From a virus: a stretch of DNA of 38,171 nt. The stretch covers positions 1 to 38,171 of the IMG/VR virus record IMGVR_UViG_3300027969_000210, one strand, 5' to 3'. The notes under the pieces were generated by a model, which had not been told where the DNA came from, did no database searches, and was given only the letters and a program-made list of their open reading frames with translations. The stretch's first letter is position 1; every line of letters begins with the position of its first letter. The translations under genes were made by a program, and so were the position numbers. This document shows, in pieces, positions 1-9,309 of the stretch.

Positions 1-127
1 CGGAGCCCAAGGTCCGGCAGGATTAAAGGGAGACACCGGATCAGTCGGAGCCCAAGGTCCGGCAGGTGCTAAGGGAGACACCGGATCAGTCGGAGCCCAA
101 GGTCCGGCAGGTCCTAAGGGAGACACC
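1..127. repeat. Terminal direct repeat (left copy), circular-map overlap
   Basis: Bases 1-127 match 38045-38171 exactly. The reading frame of the fibre gene is preserved across the join: the right-hand part (37479-38171) ends on a codon boundary and the left-hand part resumes in frame at 128. I infer that this is an assembly overlap of a circular or circularly permuted molecule rather than a biological terminal repeat. The exact length of 127 is a common assembler k-mer size. The unique length would be about 38,044 bp. Because the overlap lies inside a tandem repeat, the true repeat copy number may be wrong. Confidence 0.85.
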
Positions 128-265
128 GGATCAGCCGGAGCCCAAGGTCCGGCAGGTCCTAAGGGAGACACCGGATCAGCCGGAGCCCAAGGACCAGCCG
201 GAGCCCAAGGTCCGGCAGGATTAAAGGGAGACACCGGACCAGCCGGAGCCCAAGGTCCGGCAGGT
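1..265 (+). repeat. 45-bp collagen-coding tandem repeats (left part)
   Basis: Tandem units of 45 bp encode 15-residue blocks of the form GAQGPAG-x-KGDTG-x-x, continuing the array that starts at 37866. On the left side there are about five units, one of them shortened to GAQGPA, and the array ends at 265. Differences between units are mostly in the variable codon (L, A or P) and in the last two codons (PA, SA, SV). Such arrays form a triple-helical fibre shaft. Copy number may vary between genomes or be collapsed by assembly. Confidence 0.9.
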
Positions 266-2341
266 TCTGTCACGAACATTCTGCCCCCCGTGAGTTCTGT
301 TACAACTCTTCACACAGATACAGCTTTTAACCAAGCGCCGACAAATATTGCCTTATATTCAAATCGCCTTGAATTATTGCCAAGCGGTTATTACTACGCA
401 GGAGATCTCGCGGTATTAAATAACGCTTTTCCTGTCGGCACTGTCGTAACAATTTCAGGAATAACTTTTGGCGCCGCTCCAGTAAGTTATCAATTCACTG
501 TCACTGGTCCGGCTGTCTTGATAAATGGTTCGGACATCAGTTTTCCTTGCGCAGTTGCTACCGGAATCATGGGTTCTGTTGTATTTATTGGCGATGCTAC
601 GTTGGTTGGTGGAGTGTCAACCGCAGGGAAGTATCTTTCAAATAACGGCACCTCAGCATCTTGGGCACCGATCGACAATCTAGCCAACGCAACACTGGCC
701 AATCCGAATCTTGAGTACGGTCAAAATGCGCTCATCATCTTGTCTGAAGGTTACGGCGCAAACGGAATTTCAAATGACGGCGGACAAACCTGGACAAGAC
801 CTTTGCCTGAAGGAGTCAGCGGATCAGCTCAATGGAGGGGGTTCGCTTTTGGAGCTGGAAAGTTCGTTGGAGCTAATGGAAGCTATATGGGCGGGGCACT
901 GCTCTATTCAACCGATGGAGTGAGCTGGAGTGAAAGCCCGAGCACTTACGGCAATTGGCGGAGTGTAATTTTTGGAAACGGTACTTTCTTTGCTCATGCT
1001 TATTATTCAACAGATGCAAAGATTTCAAGTGATGGAGTTAACTGGACAAGTGTCACAATTCCAAATGGTAATTGGGCAGCTGCTTCCTTTGGAAATGGTC
1101 TTCTTGTGCTTGTTGGGCAGGATTCTTATTCTGGCGGCATAGCTACTTCGTCCAATGGTGGAATCTCATGGACACTATCTACTTTGCCGTCCTGGATTAA
1201 CTACGCCGCAGATCTACTCTTCGGAAATGGCGTCTTCGTAATTATCGGTGGGAACTATGATGACTATTTAACGGCCAGTTCAACAGATGGTCAAAATTGG
1301 ACACAGAGTCAGACAATTCCTCCCCTTGTGCAATTCGGGGAAATCGCAAGCGCTACTTTTGGACTCGGAAAATTTCGGGCTTTTGTTTCAATGACCGGAG
1401 GGGTCATATCGTCTTCCGATGGAATTACTTGGACAGAAGATCGCTTTGCGTACCCATATCAATACGATGGACCGTACAAGGCTTTCACTTTTACTGGATC
1501 AGGTTTTTTTGCTTATCATCCTTATCAGCAAAAATTTATTCGCTCAGTTGATGGAGTAAATTGGACAACTGATCCGACCCTTTACAATTTTTATAGCTAC
1601 CAGTTCAAAACGGCAGTTGGTCAGATTAAGGCTTCAGGCAAGCTTTCGATTGCAGGAAATAGCGGCGCCAAAGGTGAAGTCCTGAAATCAACAGGCACAG
1701 GAGTCAAGTGGGGCAAAGTATTCCCAAGCGCACCTTATGAATCAGGCTTGGTTCTTACTTCACCAGGTAGTCAGGTATCAAGCCAAGAGCCTTATTGGGC
1801 AACTGTTGAAAAGCCTTCCGTAGAGCTTTTGAGCATCGATGCGCATACCTTAAGAACCAACGGCAACGTGACCTCTATTGGCTTCTGGAATCTCACACAA
1901 TATAAGGCCGTCAAAATTATTTTTGAAGGAATAAAGGGCAACGCCAGCCATGGCGCAAATATTCGCTTTCCGAATTCTTACGGCTTTGGTCCTTTCGGCA
2001 GGCGCCATACACTTGAACACACTAACTACACCCAACAGGCATGGTCTTTCTTTGATTATTCAGTGGATGGCATCGATCTTGTCGGCGTGAACGGGCCACT
2101 TTCTGGCACAGAGTTGCCATGGTCAGCAACAGTCATGATTCATGGTCTTTCGAGTCAAAGTCCTCTGATCTCTGCCGAGTCCTTCTTTTTTGACGCCTAT
2201 CAGCAACCAAGAGTCTACGACTTCAAGCTGTATATGGACAAACGCCAATGGTATATGGGCATCGATCGACTACAAATTGAACTTACTGGCGCTGCGAACT
2301 ATTACGAATCCGGCACGATAAAAATTTACGGAATTAACTAA
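1..2341 (+). CDS. Collagen-like tail fibre with Asp-box propeller (C-terminal part; gene starts at 37479)
   Basis: This is the 3' part of the fibre gene that begins at 37479 and crosses the circular join. The joined protein is about 968 residues. It enters the window in frame (first whole codon at base 2) as G-X-Y collagen repeats up to about 265. A GTG at 290 is an internal codon, not the likely start. From about 770 to 1565 there are seven Asp-box motifs of the form S-x-D/N-G-x-x-W (for example [21 protein letters not shown]), each paired with an FGNG or FGxGxF strand. This strongly suggests a seven-bladed beta-propeller, a fold often used for sugar binding. A linker and a distinct C-terminal domain of about 190 residues follow and end at TAA 2339-2341. 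Base use is more AT-rich than in neighbouring genes. The likely role is host receptor binding at the virion tail. The fold assignment is good; the ligand is unknown. Confidence 0.88.
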   Translation, partial: GAQGPAGLKGDTGSVGAQGPAGAKGDTGSVGAQGPAGPKGDTGSAGAQGPAGPKGDTGSAGAQGPAGAQGPAGLKGDTGPAGAQGPAGSVTNILPPVSSVTTLHTDTAFNQAPTNIALYSNRLELLPSGYYYAGDLAVLNNAFPVGTVVTISGITFGAAPVSYQFTVTGPAVLINGSDISFPCAVATGIMGSVVFIGDATLVGGVSTAGKYLSNNGTSASWAPIDNLANATLANPNLEYGQNALIILSEGYGANGISNDGGQTWTRPLPEGVSGSAQWRGFAFGAGKFVGANGSYMGGALLYSTDGVSWSESPSTYGNWRSVIFGNGTFFAHAYYSTDAKISSDGVNWTSVTIPNGNWAAASFGNGLLVLVGQDSYSGGIATSSNGGISWTLSTLPSWINYAADLLFGNGVFVIIGGNYDDYLTASSTDGQNWTQSQTIPPLVQFGEIASATFGLGKFRAFVSMTGGVISSSDGITWTEDRFAYPYQYDGPYKAFTFTGSGFFAYHPYQQKFIRSVDGVNWTTDPTLYNFYSYQFKTAVGQIKASGKLSIAGNSGAKGEVLKSTGTGVKWGKVFPSAPYESGLVLTSPGSQVSSQEPYWATVEKPSVELLSIDAHTLRTNGNVTSIGFWNLTQYKAVKIIFEGIKGNASHGANIRFPNSYGFGPFGRRHTLEHTNYTQQAWSFFDYSVDGIDLVGVNGPLSGTELPWSATVMIHGLSSQSPLISAESFFFDAYQQPRVYDFKLYMDKRQWYMGIDRLQIELTGAANYYESGTIKIYGIN

Positions 2342-2368
2342 ATCAATTCAAATGAAATGAGGGATGCA

Positions 2369-2710
2369 ATGTCGATCACATACGAAATCGATTCAGATAA
2401 CACAGTAAAGGTGATGAGCTCAGATTTTGAGTTTCCGATCTTGGTCCAACCAACGTGGCCCAACGGTGAAGCTTGGTCGGATTCAGCTGAGGCAGCTGCA
2501 TGGGCTGAGCTTTACGTCGTTGAGATTACTAACGAGGATTCACTACTTGCACCATTCGGAAGAGGTCTACCTGGTCGTCCACGATTGACAATCGAACAAA
2601 TGCAAGCGGCGGACAAGCTACGCGAAGACGTAGACAAGGCCAAAACTCCAGAAGAACGAGAAGCAGCCATTCAAGCTTTACGCGCTGCAACCCCTCAGAT
2701 CAATCCCTAA
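2369..2710 (+). CDS. Small protein downstream of tail fibre (possible fibre chaperone)
   Basis: This 113-residue protein starts at ATG 2369, chosen over the in-frame ATG at 2357 because a GAGGG ribosome site (2359-2363) lies five bases upstream of 2369. The N-terminal half is beta-rich and carries the phrase 'ILVQPTWPNGEAW' followed by an Ala-rich helix. The C-terminal half is a charged helix with repeated Glu/Lys/Arg and Ala. I do not recognise a defined family with certainty. Its size, acidic character and position directly after the fibre gene resemble fibre-assembly chaperones or accessory fibre proteins of other phages, but that role is inferred from position only. Confidence 0.7.
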   Translation: MSITYEIDSDNTVKVMSSDFEFPILVQPTWPNGEAWSDSAEAAAWAELYVVEITNEDSLLAPFGRGLPGRPRLTIEQMQAADKLREDVDKAKTPEEREAAIQALRAATPQINP

Positions 2711-2713
2711 TCT

Positions 2714-2739
2714 TCGGCAAGAGCCGACGCTAAGCAGCG
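2714..2739 (+). promoter_or_regulatory. Two tandem small stem-loops before the terminase genes
   Basis: TCGGC (2714-2718) pairs with GCCGA (2723-2727) around a four-base loop. It is followed immediately by CGCT (2728-2731) pairing with AGCG (2736-2739). They fill most of the gap between the fibre accessory gene and terminase. There is no U-tract, so they are not a convincing terminator; they could be an RNA processing or translation-control element. Confidence 0.3.
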
Positions 2740-2755
2740 ACAAAGGAGACACATC

Positions 2756-3202
2756 ATGGCAGGCAGAGGCCCCGCACCGAAACCAGCTGACCAACGCAGA
2801 CACCGCATCCCAGATCCAATCGCAACAACTGATCTCGTCGATGATGGTGCAAAGCTAGGTCCAGAACTTCAAGATCTAACTGGTCGAACAAATTTTCCGC
2901 CAATGGTTTTGAAATGGTACGACACTTGGAGAACTTCACCCCAGGCAAAGTCATTCATCGCAACTGACTGGCAACGCTTGGGAATGGTTGCATTCATTTT
3001 CGAGCTTTACCTGGCAGAGCCAAAGGCAACACTTCTTTCAGAGATCCGTCTCAATGAAGAACGCCTCGGAGCGACGATCGTCGATCGTCAGCGAGCTCGC
3101 ATGAATGTCGAACGAACTGAAACTAAGAGCGCGCAAGTCTTATCTCTTGCACCTGGATCTTCAGCTCGCGACCGAATCGCAAAGCGAGAAGCTGCGAAGT
3201 GA
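2756..3202 (+). CDS. terS: Terminase small subunit
   Basis: This 148-residue protein has the basic N-terminus MAGRGPAPK, which is characteristic of actinophage small terminase subunits. It is preceded by the ribosome site AAGGAG. A helical middle region (WQRLGMVAFIFELYL) and a basic Arg/Lys-rich C-terminus follow. The family recognises phage DNA and delivers it to the large subunit for packaging. The gene overlaps the large subunit by four bases (GTGA, 3199-3202), which supports the assignment. The family call rests on the N-terminal motif, size and position; the sequence is too diverged for a finer grouping by eye. Confidence 0.85.
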   Translation: MAGRGPAPKPADQRRHRIPDPIATTDLVDDGAKLGPELQDLTGRTNFPPMVLKWYDTWRTSPQAKSFIATDWQRLGMVAFIFELYLAEPKATLLSEIRLNEERLGATIVDRQRARMNVERTETKSAQVLSLAPGSSARDRIAKREAAK

Positions 3203-4830
3203 TCGTTGACCGTCACGGTGCGGTCATCACTCGTCCTGAAGGTCTTCCTGAATATTCCCTCGGATACGAGATCATCGACTGGGTAGAAAATTTTCTACTT
3301 CAGCCAGATGGACCCAATGCCGGTGAACCTTTCAGCTTTACCAGGGAGCAAGAAGACTTCCTTCTTTGGTGGTACGCCATCGATGAAGCTGGGCGCTTTG
3401 CTTTTCGCAGAGCTGTTCTTCGCAGATCCAAGGGATGGGGCAAGTCGCCATTTTTGGGCGCGATCTGTCTTGTCGAGCTAGTCGGTCCCTGCCGCTTTGA
3501 TGGCTGGACTGGCAAAGGCAAGCAGAAGTCACCAGTTGCAATTCCGCACTCGATGCCCTGGATCAATCTCGCCGGTGTCTCTGAAGTCCAGACAACAAAC
3601 ACCATGAGCGTCGTTCTCTCGATGCTCGATGGATCAGCTCTCGTCGATGAGTACGGTCTCGACGTTGGCATGACTCGAATTTATACACCAGGAGGCGGTC
3701 GCCTTGTCCCAATCACAGCATCAGCTCCCAGCGCTGAAGGTGCTCGCCCATCTTTCGCAGTCATGGACGAAACACATCACTGGTCCGAGTCCAATGGTGG
3801 CGCAAAGCTGGCTCGCGTTATTCGACGCAACCTTGCAAAGTCAAGAGACGGCGCAGCTCGCGCAATCGAAACAACCAACGCTCACGCACCAGGCGAGGAA
3901 TCGGTAGCCGAAAAGTCTTTTCAAGATTTCCTCTCTATTCAAGAGGGACGCAGTAAATCAACAGGTCTTCTCTACGATTCCAGAGAAGCTCCAGCTGAGA
4001 TCGATCTTGCAGATCGCACAGCTTTGATCAAGGGATTGAAAGCAAGCTACGGCGATGCTTCCTGGGTTGATCTTGAGCGAATTGCAGATGAGGTCTACGA
4101 CCCTGGCACTCCCCCAGAAGAATCACGACGCTTCTATCTCAATCAGATCGTCGCCGCAGCTGATGCCTGGATTTCACCGGCTGAATGGGATGCCAACCAT
4201 CGCGAAGATCTCGAACCTTTGGCAGAGGGTGACGCAATCACACTCGGCTTCGATGGATCTTTGACAGATGACTCGACTGCACTCGTTGCATGTCGACTTT
4301 CAGATGGTGCTCCATTCCTTCTCGGACTTTGGGAAAAGCCAACAGGTCCGCAAGGTCAAGGATGGCACGTACCAAAAGACCAAGTCAGAGATCTAGTCGG
4401 TCACACCTTTGCCAACTATGACGTCATCGGATTCTTCTCTGACGTTGCTTACTGGGAAACAGACGTCGACTATTGGCGTGAACAGTACGGCGAACAGTTA
4501 CTGATCAAGGCAACAATCAAACATTCAATCGCCTGGGATATGCGCGGCCATGCAGCCGACACAGTCAGAGCAGTTGAAGCACTCAATCGAGCCATCGTTG
4601 ATGGAGAGTCTCCACATGATGGCGACCTAAAGCTAGGTCGACACGTAAAGAATGCACGTCGACGTCCCAATCGATGGGGCGTCTCCTTCGGAAAAGAATC
4701 GCGGGAATCCCCGCACAAAGTCGACGCACTCGCTGCGTTCGTACTGGCAAGAATGGCACGCCAAAGAGCCCTCGCAGAAAACGTCATCGGCAAGCGCCGA
4801 GTCGCAACTGGTCGTCTCGTTGGCTTCTAA
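3199..4830 (+). CDS. terL: Terminase large subunit (packaging ATPase and nuclease)
   Basis: This 543-residue protein is the motor that translocates and cuts concatemeric DNA at the portal. The ATPase P-loop is the actinophage form RRSKGWGKSP at residues 75-84. Walker B is SFAVMDETHHW at 185-195, with D190 and the catalytic E191. The C-terminal RNase H-like nuclease shows the expected three acidic positions: D352 in 'GFDGSLTDDST', D415 in 'FFSDVAYW' and D509 in 'HKVDALAAF'. Translation starts at GTG 3199, overlapping the small-subunit stop by four bases, which implies coupling. Length and domain order are normal, and all catalytic residues are present. Confidence 0.96.
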   Translation: MIVDRHGAVITRPEGLPEYSLGYEIIDWVENFLLQPDGPNAGEPFSFTREQEDFLLWWYAIDEAGRFAFRRAVLRRSKGWGKSPFLGAICLVELVGPCRFDGWTGKGKQKSPVAIPHSMPWINLAGVSEVQTTNTMSVVLSMLDGSALVDEYGLDVGMTRIYTPGGGRLVPITASAPSAEGARPSFAVMDETHHWSESNGGAKLARVIRRNLAKSRDGAARAIETTNAHAPGEESVAEKSFQDFLSIQEGRSKSTGLLYDSREAPAEIDLADRTALIKGLKASYGDASWVDLERIADEVYDPGTPPEESRRFYLNQIVAAADAWISPAEWDANHREDLEPLAEGDAITLGFDGSLTDDSTALVACRLSDGAPFLLGLWEKPTGPQGQGWHVPKDQVRDLVGHTFANYDVIGFFSDVAYWETDVDYWREQYGEQLLIKATIKHSIAWDMRGHAADTVRAVEALNRAIVDGESPHDGDLKLGRHVKNARRRPNRWGVSFGKESRESPHKVDALAAFVLARMARQRALAENVIGKRRVATGRLVGF

Positions 4831-4850
4831 CTATTAGAGAGGAGCTCGAA

Positions 4851-6203
4851 GTGGCAATGACCACCGCAGCTGTTGAGAGTCTCGCAGCTGAAATGATCGA
4901 GCATCAAAAGCATCTCAAGTCTCGCGATGGCCGTATTGGAAAGATCGAGCGCTACCTGGCTGGAGATCACGATTTCCCTTACATGCCAAAGACAGCGAAG
5001 AGCGAATACAAGCACCTCGCGCAGAGATCGATCACCAACTGGCTTCCACTGATTGCCGACACTTTTGCAAAGGGTCTCTTCGTCGATGGATACCGACCAG
5101 CAAAGGCCTACGACAATGCTGCGCCTTGGACTTACTGGCAAGCCAACGGTCTTGATGCACGTCAGACGATCACACATCGCGGAGCTTTGGAATATGGCGC
5201 AAGCTATGTCCTTGTCCTTCCTGGAGATCGCTCACCGCTGATCCGTCCTCTCTCACCAACTCGAACTCATGCTCTCTATGCCGATCAAGATGATGAGTGG
5301 CCTGTCTATGCACTCGTCGAATCTGGCAATGATGGAGCTGGAAAACTTTGGCGCCTTTATGACAATGAAGCCGCCTACACACTTCGCATCGGAAAAGATT
5401 CCGATAAGCCTCAGCTTTTGCTTACCGAATCGCACAACCTCGGAGTCACTCCGCTTGTCCGATTCCGCAGCTCTCTATCGGATAACTCCAAGGGAATCAT
5501 CTTCCCATTGATGACAATTCAAGATCGCGTCAACGAAAGCGTCTTCTCATTGATGATCGCTCTCCAATACGCTTCTTTCCGTCAACGTTGGGCGACTGGT
5601 CTTGCAATTCCTGTCGCAGAAGATGGCAAGCCGATTGAACCTTTCAAGTCAGCTGTCGATCGTCTTTGGGTAACAGATTCACCAGATGCAAAGTTCGGCG
5701 ACTTTGATCAGACAGAAGTCTCAGGACACTTGGAAACTTACGCCTCAACAGTTCGCTCGATGGCAGCTGTTGCACAGACTCCCCCTCACGTTCTTCTCGG
5801 TGACTTGGTCAATCTTTCAGCTGATGCACTTGCAGCGGCAGAGGCTTCAACTCAGCGCAAGATTGGTGAGTACGAAACAATCTTTGGCGAGAGCTGGGAG
5901 CAGGTTCTTCGCCTAGCTGCCGCAGCTGATGGAGACGTTGCATCTGCTCAAGATGAATCTTCTGAAGTTCGCTGGCGTGATACTGAAGCTCGATCACTAG
6001 CTCAGACAGTCGATGCACTCGGCAAGATGGTCCAGATGCTCGGAGTCCCAGCTGAAGCAGCTTGGGAAAGAATTCCAGGAGTGACAGATCAAGACGTCGA
6101 ACGTTGGAAGACACTTCGCACGCAAGGAGACGTCTTTGGCGCTCTCTTGGGCGACATACAGCGACAGAACACGCCGCAGGCAATCACGACTCCTCAGGCG
6201 TAG
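4851..6203 (+). CDS. Portal protein (SPP1 gp6-like)
   Basis: This is a protein of about 450 residues. GTG 4851 is chosen as start because GAGGAG (4839-4844) sits six bases upstream; ATG 4857 is an alternative. Longer in-frame reading begins inside terminase and is not supported. Recognisable portal segments include 'RSITNWLPLIADTFAKGLFVDGYR', abbreviated here to its ends (RSITNW to DGYR), then 'HRGALEYGASYVLVLPG' and 'QDRVNESVFSLMIAL'. A C-terminal stem with 'PHVLLGDLVNLSADAL' and long helices follows. The portal forms the dodecameric ring at one capsid vertex through which DNA enters and leaves. It sits between terminase and the MuF protein, the canonical order. Confidence 0.92.
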   Translation: MAMTTAAVESLAAEMIEHQKHLKSRDGRIGKIERYLAGDHDFPYMPKTAKSEYKHLAQRSITNWLPLIADTFAKGLFVDGYRPAKAYDNAAPWTYWQANGLDARQTITHRGALEYGASYVLVLPGDRSPLIRPLSPTRTHALYADQDDEWPVYALVESGNDGAGKLWRLYDNEAAYTLRIGKDSDKPQLLLTESHNLGVTPLVRFRSSLSDNSKGIIFPLMTIQDRVNESVFSLMIALQYASFRQRWATGLAIPVAEDGKPIEPFKSAVDRLWVTDSPDAKFGDFDQTEVSGHLETYASTVRSMAAVAQTPPHVLLGDLVNLSADALAAAEASTQRKIGEYETIFGESWEQVLRLAAAADGDVASAQDESSEVRWRDTEARSLAQTVDALGKMVQMLGVPAEAAWERIPGVTDQDVERWKTLRTQGDVFGALLGDIQRQNTPQAITTPQA

Positions 6204-6206
6204 CCC

Positions 6207-9032
6207 GTGGGATTCGTTGAACAGGCACGACTTGCAGAGTCTCATCGCTTAGCTCAGGCAAAGCTTCAAGCTCTCGCAGTCCAGGACATGGCAAAGGCTT
6301 TTCCACTGCTTGACGTCAACAATATTGACAGAAGCTTTGGACCATTCTTTGAGTCAGCTTATTCATCGATCACCGCAAGACGAACAATGAGCTCAGCTCT
6401 CGGAGCTGCCTTCTACGATGGAATCCGTAAAGATTACAATCTTGACAATCTATTCACTCCCATCCTGGAGTCCGTCCCACCAGCTGACAAAGTCTTCACC
6501 TCGCTTCTTGTCACCGGACCGATTGCCATGAAGAAGAATCTTGCAGCTGGCGTCGATCCTTTGATAGCAAAGCAGTCGGCTCTCAAAACGGTTTCAAAAG
6601 CTGCTCAGCGTCACACGATTGATGGTGGCCGAGAGACTGTCAGGAAGTCAGTTGCTCGAGATCGATATGCGATCGGATGGGCTCGTCTCACCGATGGCAA
6701 GCCTTGCGCGTTCTGTGCGCTCCTAGCTTCTCGAGGACCTGCCTACAAATCTGAAGGCACCTCAAAATTCAGATCTCATGATGGATGCGGATGCACAGCT
6801 GTCCCCGTCTTTGATGCGAATGCCCCCTGGCCTGGCCGAGCTCAAGAATTTCGAAAAGCTTATGACGAAAATATTTCAGGCAAGTTCGTCGGTGGAGATG
6901 GAAACAACCCAGCTGTCAAAGCCTGGAGAAACTACTACGACATCAAAGTTGAACCGACTCCGATCAATTCGGCGCGAGCTGTTGCAAGCAACCTGGTCGA
7001 AAAGGCTCGCAAAGTTGAGCCAGTTCTTACAGATCAGATGGAAACTCTTGCGGCTAAAAACAACGCAGAGCTCAAAGGTCTTGAATATCGACTCAAGGGT
7101 GAAGATTCGCTTACACGAAAAATTCTCAAGGACGTCGAAGAAGGCAAGGGCCTTGTCACCGCTGAAGAAATCGGCGGAAAAATTTTCGACGTCAATCGCT
7201 ACACAATGCAGCTGGCAGATGACGAATATGTCTCAGGAGCTCAGGCCATCATCGATGAGCTTGAAGAGACCGGACATTCTCTCAAAGTCAAAAACTATTG
7301 GACTGTCGACGATAACCCTTACCAGGGAATCAATATCCAGGTCACTGCACCAGATGGCACTCAATTTGAGCTCCAACTTCATACGGGCAAGTCTCTTGAA
7401 GTAAAAGAAGGCGAACTGCACTCAATCTATGAGCTGGCTCGCAAAGAAAAGAATCCGCTCAAGCTTGCTGAATATGATCGCCAAAGCTTTGCAGCTGCGA
7501 AAAAAATCCCCGTGCCTAAAGGTATCGAAACGGTTGGCTCAAGAAGTGCGGCAGCTGCGCCGAAGCCAGTTGCTCCCTGGAGACAAAAATTTGATGATGC
7601 AAAGAAGAGACTTCCGGCGGATCGATCCAGGATCGGTCGCAGAGGTGGAAGAGATCTGACAGCTGTTGAGCTCAAAGAACTTGATGACGCGAAGAAGGCC
7701 CAGGACTTCGTTGAGCGTTGGGAAAAAGACCTAAAAAATGCCACCTCGAAAAATGATGAAGTTCTAAAGCAGGCACTTTTCAAAGAATTCGAGAAAACAA
7801 CGGGAATCGCGCCAACTGTCAATCAATACGGCACAGTCCCTGAAGCTCGTGAAATCTGGGGAAATTCTTTCAGGACCCAGAAAAAATTTGATCTTCTAAA
7901 GCGCGGCGAAATAGATGCCGGCGAATACATTCGTGCCGGACGAGGCAAGTTGAAACAAAGAGTTGGCGCAGAAGCAAGCGCTCATCTTGAAGATATTCTT
8001 GAGGCCGGAAAATCCCTGAGAGTTGAGCTCGATCTGAGAATTGCTGCAAGAATCCAGGCTGAATCTCTTGGTCGAAATATTGACGAGATCAATGATGCAA
8101 TCAAAGCTCAAAAGAAGCTTGAGAAGTCTCTTGAAGAATTGACTGAAAAGAGAAACGTCGAACGTCTCAGAATTCGAAAGAATTTCGAAACAGAGTCAAG
8201 AGTCAGAAGTTTCAGCGACGAAGATTCCCGCCTAAGTTGGATCGATATTCAGACCAATCTTTACAGTCGGATCGACCCCGCAGTGGCTAAATTAGATAAA
8301 GAAATTTACTTGGTAACAAAAGATCTCAAGACAACCGTCAAGCAGGTCAAAGACATCTCCGGTGAAATAGTGCCGGGAACAAAACTCTTCGGCACAATTC
8401 AACGCGAAGAGACCCTGAAGCTTTTGGCTGAAGTTCGCTCAATGGACGGAAGAGTCACTTCTTACGTTGGAGCTCGTGGCGGAGCTGTGTCGGCTGAATT
8501 AGCCGATGCGATGAAATTCGCGGACGATTCTTTTCCTCGTGACTGGATTGATACCGTGAACGAGAAATATGATGAAATCTCAATCGGCACTTCAGGTCGC
8601 GGCTACAATCGCGGAGGAAATGAGATCAGATTATCGCAACACTTTGAGACCAATGTCGTTGATGACAAGGGTTACTTTGCTGTCGCAGTCCACGAGCTAG
8701 GCCACTCAATGGAAAAGACTGTCCCTGGTCTCAGTGAGATGGAATGGGCATTCCACTCCCGCCGAGCTTTGATCACTACTCCAAAGGGTGATCAATTCGA
8801 GCCTGAAAAATGGCTTGGAAGCGGTTATCGCCGAACAGAAAAATCGGTCTTTGATGCTTGGACGACCGCGTACACAGGAAAAGTGTACGAGGGAGACCCC
8901 GAAGGATCTTGGGAAGTTTTCACAACAGGAATCGAATCTCTTTTGGCCGGATCGAAATACTTTGGTGGCGGTGTAGTAGACTTGGACGACGATTTCCGAG
9001 ACTTCTTGATTGGGGTATTGAGTGTCCTCTAA
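6207..9032 (+). CDS. MuF-like capsid protein fused to RelA/SpoT-like domain and zinc metallopeptidase
   Basis: This 941-residue multidomain protein starts at GTG 6207, three bases after the portal stop. Residues 1-240 are a MuF/head-morphogenesis domain with the cysteine-histidine signature C167-x2-C170, H191-x2-C194-x-C196. Residues of about 275-420 resemble the RelA/SpoT nucleotide pyrophosphokinase fold: YRLKGEDSLTRK (294-305), DVNRY (328-332), NPYQGIN (370-376), FELQLHT (387-393) and H405 in 'ELHSIYE'. A long charged coiled-coil-rich region follows (about 450-740). The C-terminus has HELGH (829-833) with E903 in 'SWEVF' as a possible third zinc ligand, a zincin-type peptidase. MuF proteins sit inside capsids and can enter the cell with DNA. 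In MuF polymorphic toxins the C-terminal part varies. Enzyme activity is inferred from motifs. Confidence 0.85.
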   Translation: MGFVEQARLAESHRLAQAKLQALAVQDMAKAFPLLDVNNIDRSFGPFFESAYSSITARRTMSSALGAAFYDGIRKDYNLDNLFTPILESVPPADKVFTSLLVTGPIAMKKNLAAGVDPLIAKQSALKTVSKAAQRHTIDGGRETVRKSVARDRYAIGWARLTDGKPCAFCALLASRGPAYKSEGTSKFRSHDGCGCTAVPVFDANAPWPGRAQEFRKAYDENISGKFVGGDGNNPAVKAWRNYYDIKVEPTPINSARAVASNLVEKARKVEPVLTDQMETLAAKNNAELKGLEYRLKGEDSLTRKILKDVEEGKGLVTAEEIGGKIFDVNRYTMQLADDEYVSGAQAIIDELEETGHSLKVKNYWTVDDNPYQGINIQVTAPDGTQFELQLHTGKSLEVKEGELHSIYELARKEKNPLKLAEYDRQSFAAAKKIPVPKGIETVGSRSAAAAPKPVAPWRQKFDDAKKRLPADRSRIGRRGGRDLTAVELKELDDAKKAQDFVERWEKDLKNATSKNDEVLKQALFKEFEKTTGIAPTVNQYGTVPEAREIWGNSFRTQKKFDLLKRGEIDAGEYIRAGRGKLKQRVGAEASAHLEDILEAGKSLRVELDLRIAARIQAESLGRNIDEINDAIKAQKKLEKSLEELTEKRNVERLRIRKNFETESRVRSFSDEDSRLSWIDIQTNLYSRIDPAVAKLDKEIYLVTKDLKTTVKQVKDISGEIVPGTKLFGTIQREETLKLLAEVRSMDGRVTSYVGARGGAVSAELADAMKFADDSFPRDWIDTVNEKYDEISIGTSGRGYNRGGNEIRLSQHFETNVVDDKGYFAVAVHELGHSMEKTVPGLSEMEWAFHSRRALITTPKGDQFEPEKWLGSGYRRTEKSVFDAWTTAYTGKVYEGDPEGSWEVFTTGIESLLAGSKYFGGGVVDLDDDFRDFLIGVLSVL

Positions 9033-9309
9033 CTGGACAGCTAAAGCGCAAGACTGGACAGTGTCCTGGTCTAGTGCTTCGCCCTACCTTGAAGGCTCTG
9101 GTGCAGTCATTGTCGAAATTCTTCGCGAGCTATTTCAAAGCGATGGCGTTCTTGTCACACCAACTGGACCAGCGATTTCAGCTGAGGTCAGCTCTAGCGA
9201 AGCAACTGCGCTGACTCTGGCAAGACTCTACCCATCCGCAACTTTTGAAAATTTTCCTGACATTGAAGCTCTATGGGACCAAAATATTCCCGAGGATGCT
9301 GTCTTCTAA
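9022..9309 (+). CDS. Small protein overlapping MuF gene; candidate immunity protein
   Basis: This 95-residue protein starts at GTG 9022, overlapping the last 11 bases of the MuF gene, and stops at TAA 9307-9309. I do not recognise its family. The N-terminus is Trp/Ser-rich ('SSNWTAKAQDWTVSW') and the rest is acidic with a mixed alpha/beta look ('GAVIVEILRELFQSDG'). Translational coupling to a polymorphic-toxin-like gene makes an immunity or accessory role plausible, but this is position-based inference only. Its 3' end overlaps the 3' end of the convergent minus-strand gene by four bases. Confidence 0.72.
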   Translation: MSSNWTAKAQDWTVSWSSASPYLEGSGAVIVEILRELFQSDGVLVTPTGPAISAEVSSSEATALTLARLYPSATFENFPDIEALWDQNIPEDAVF

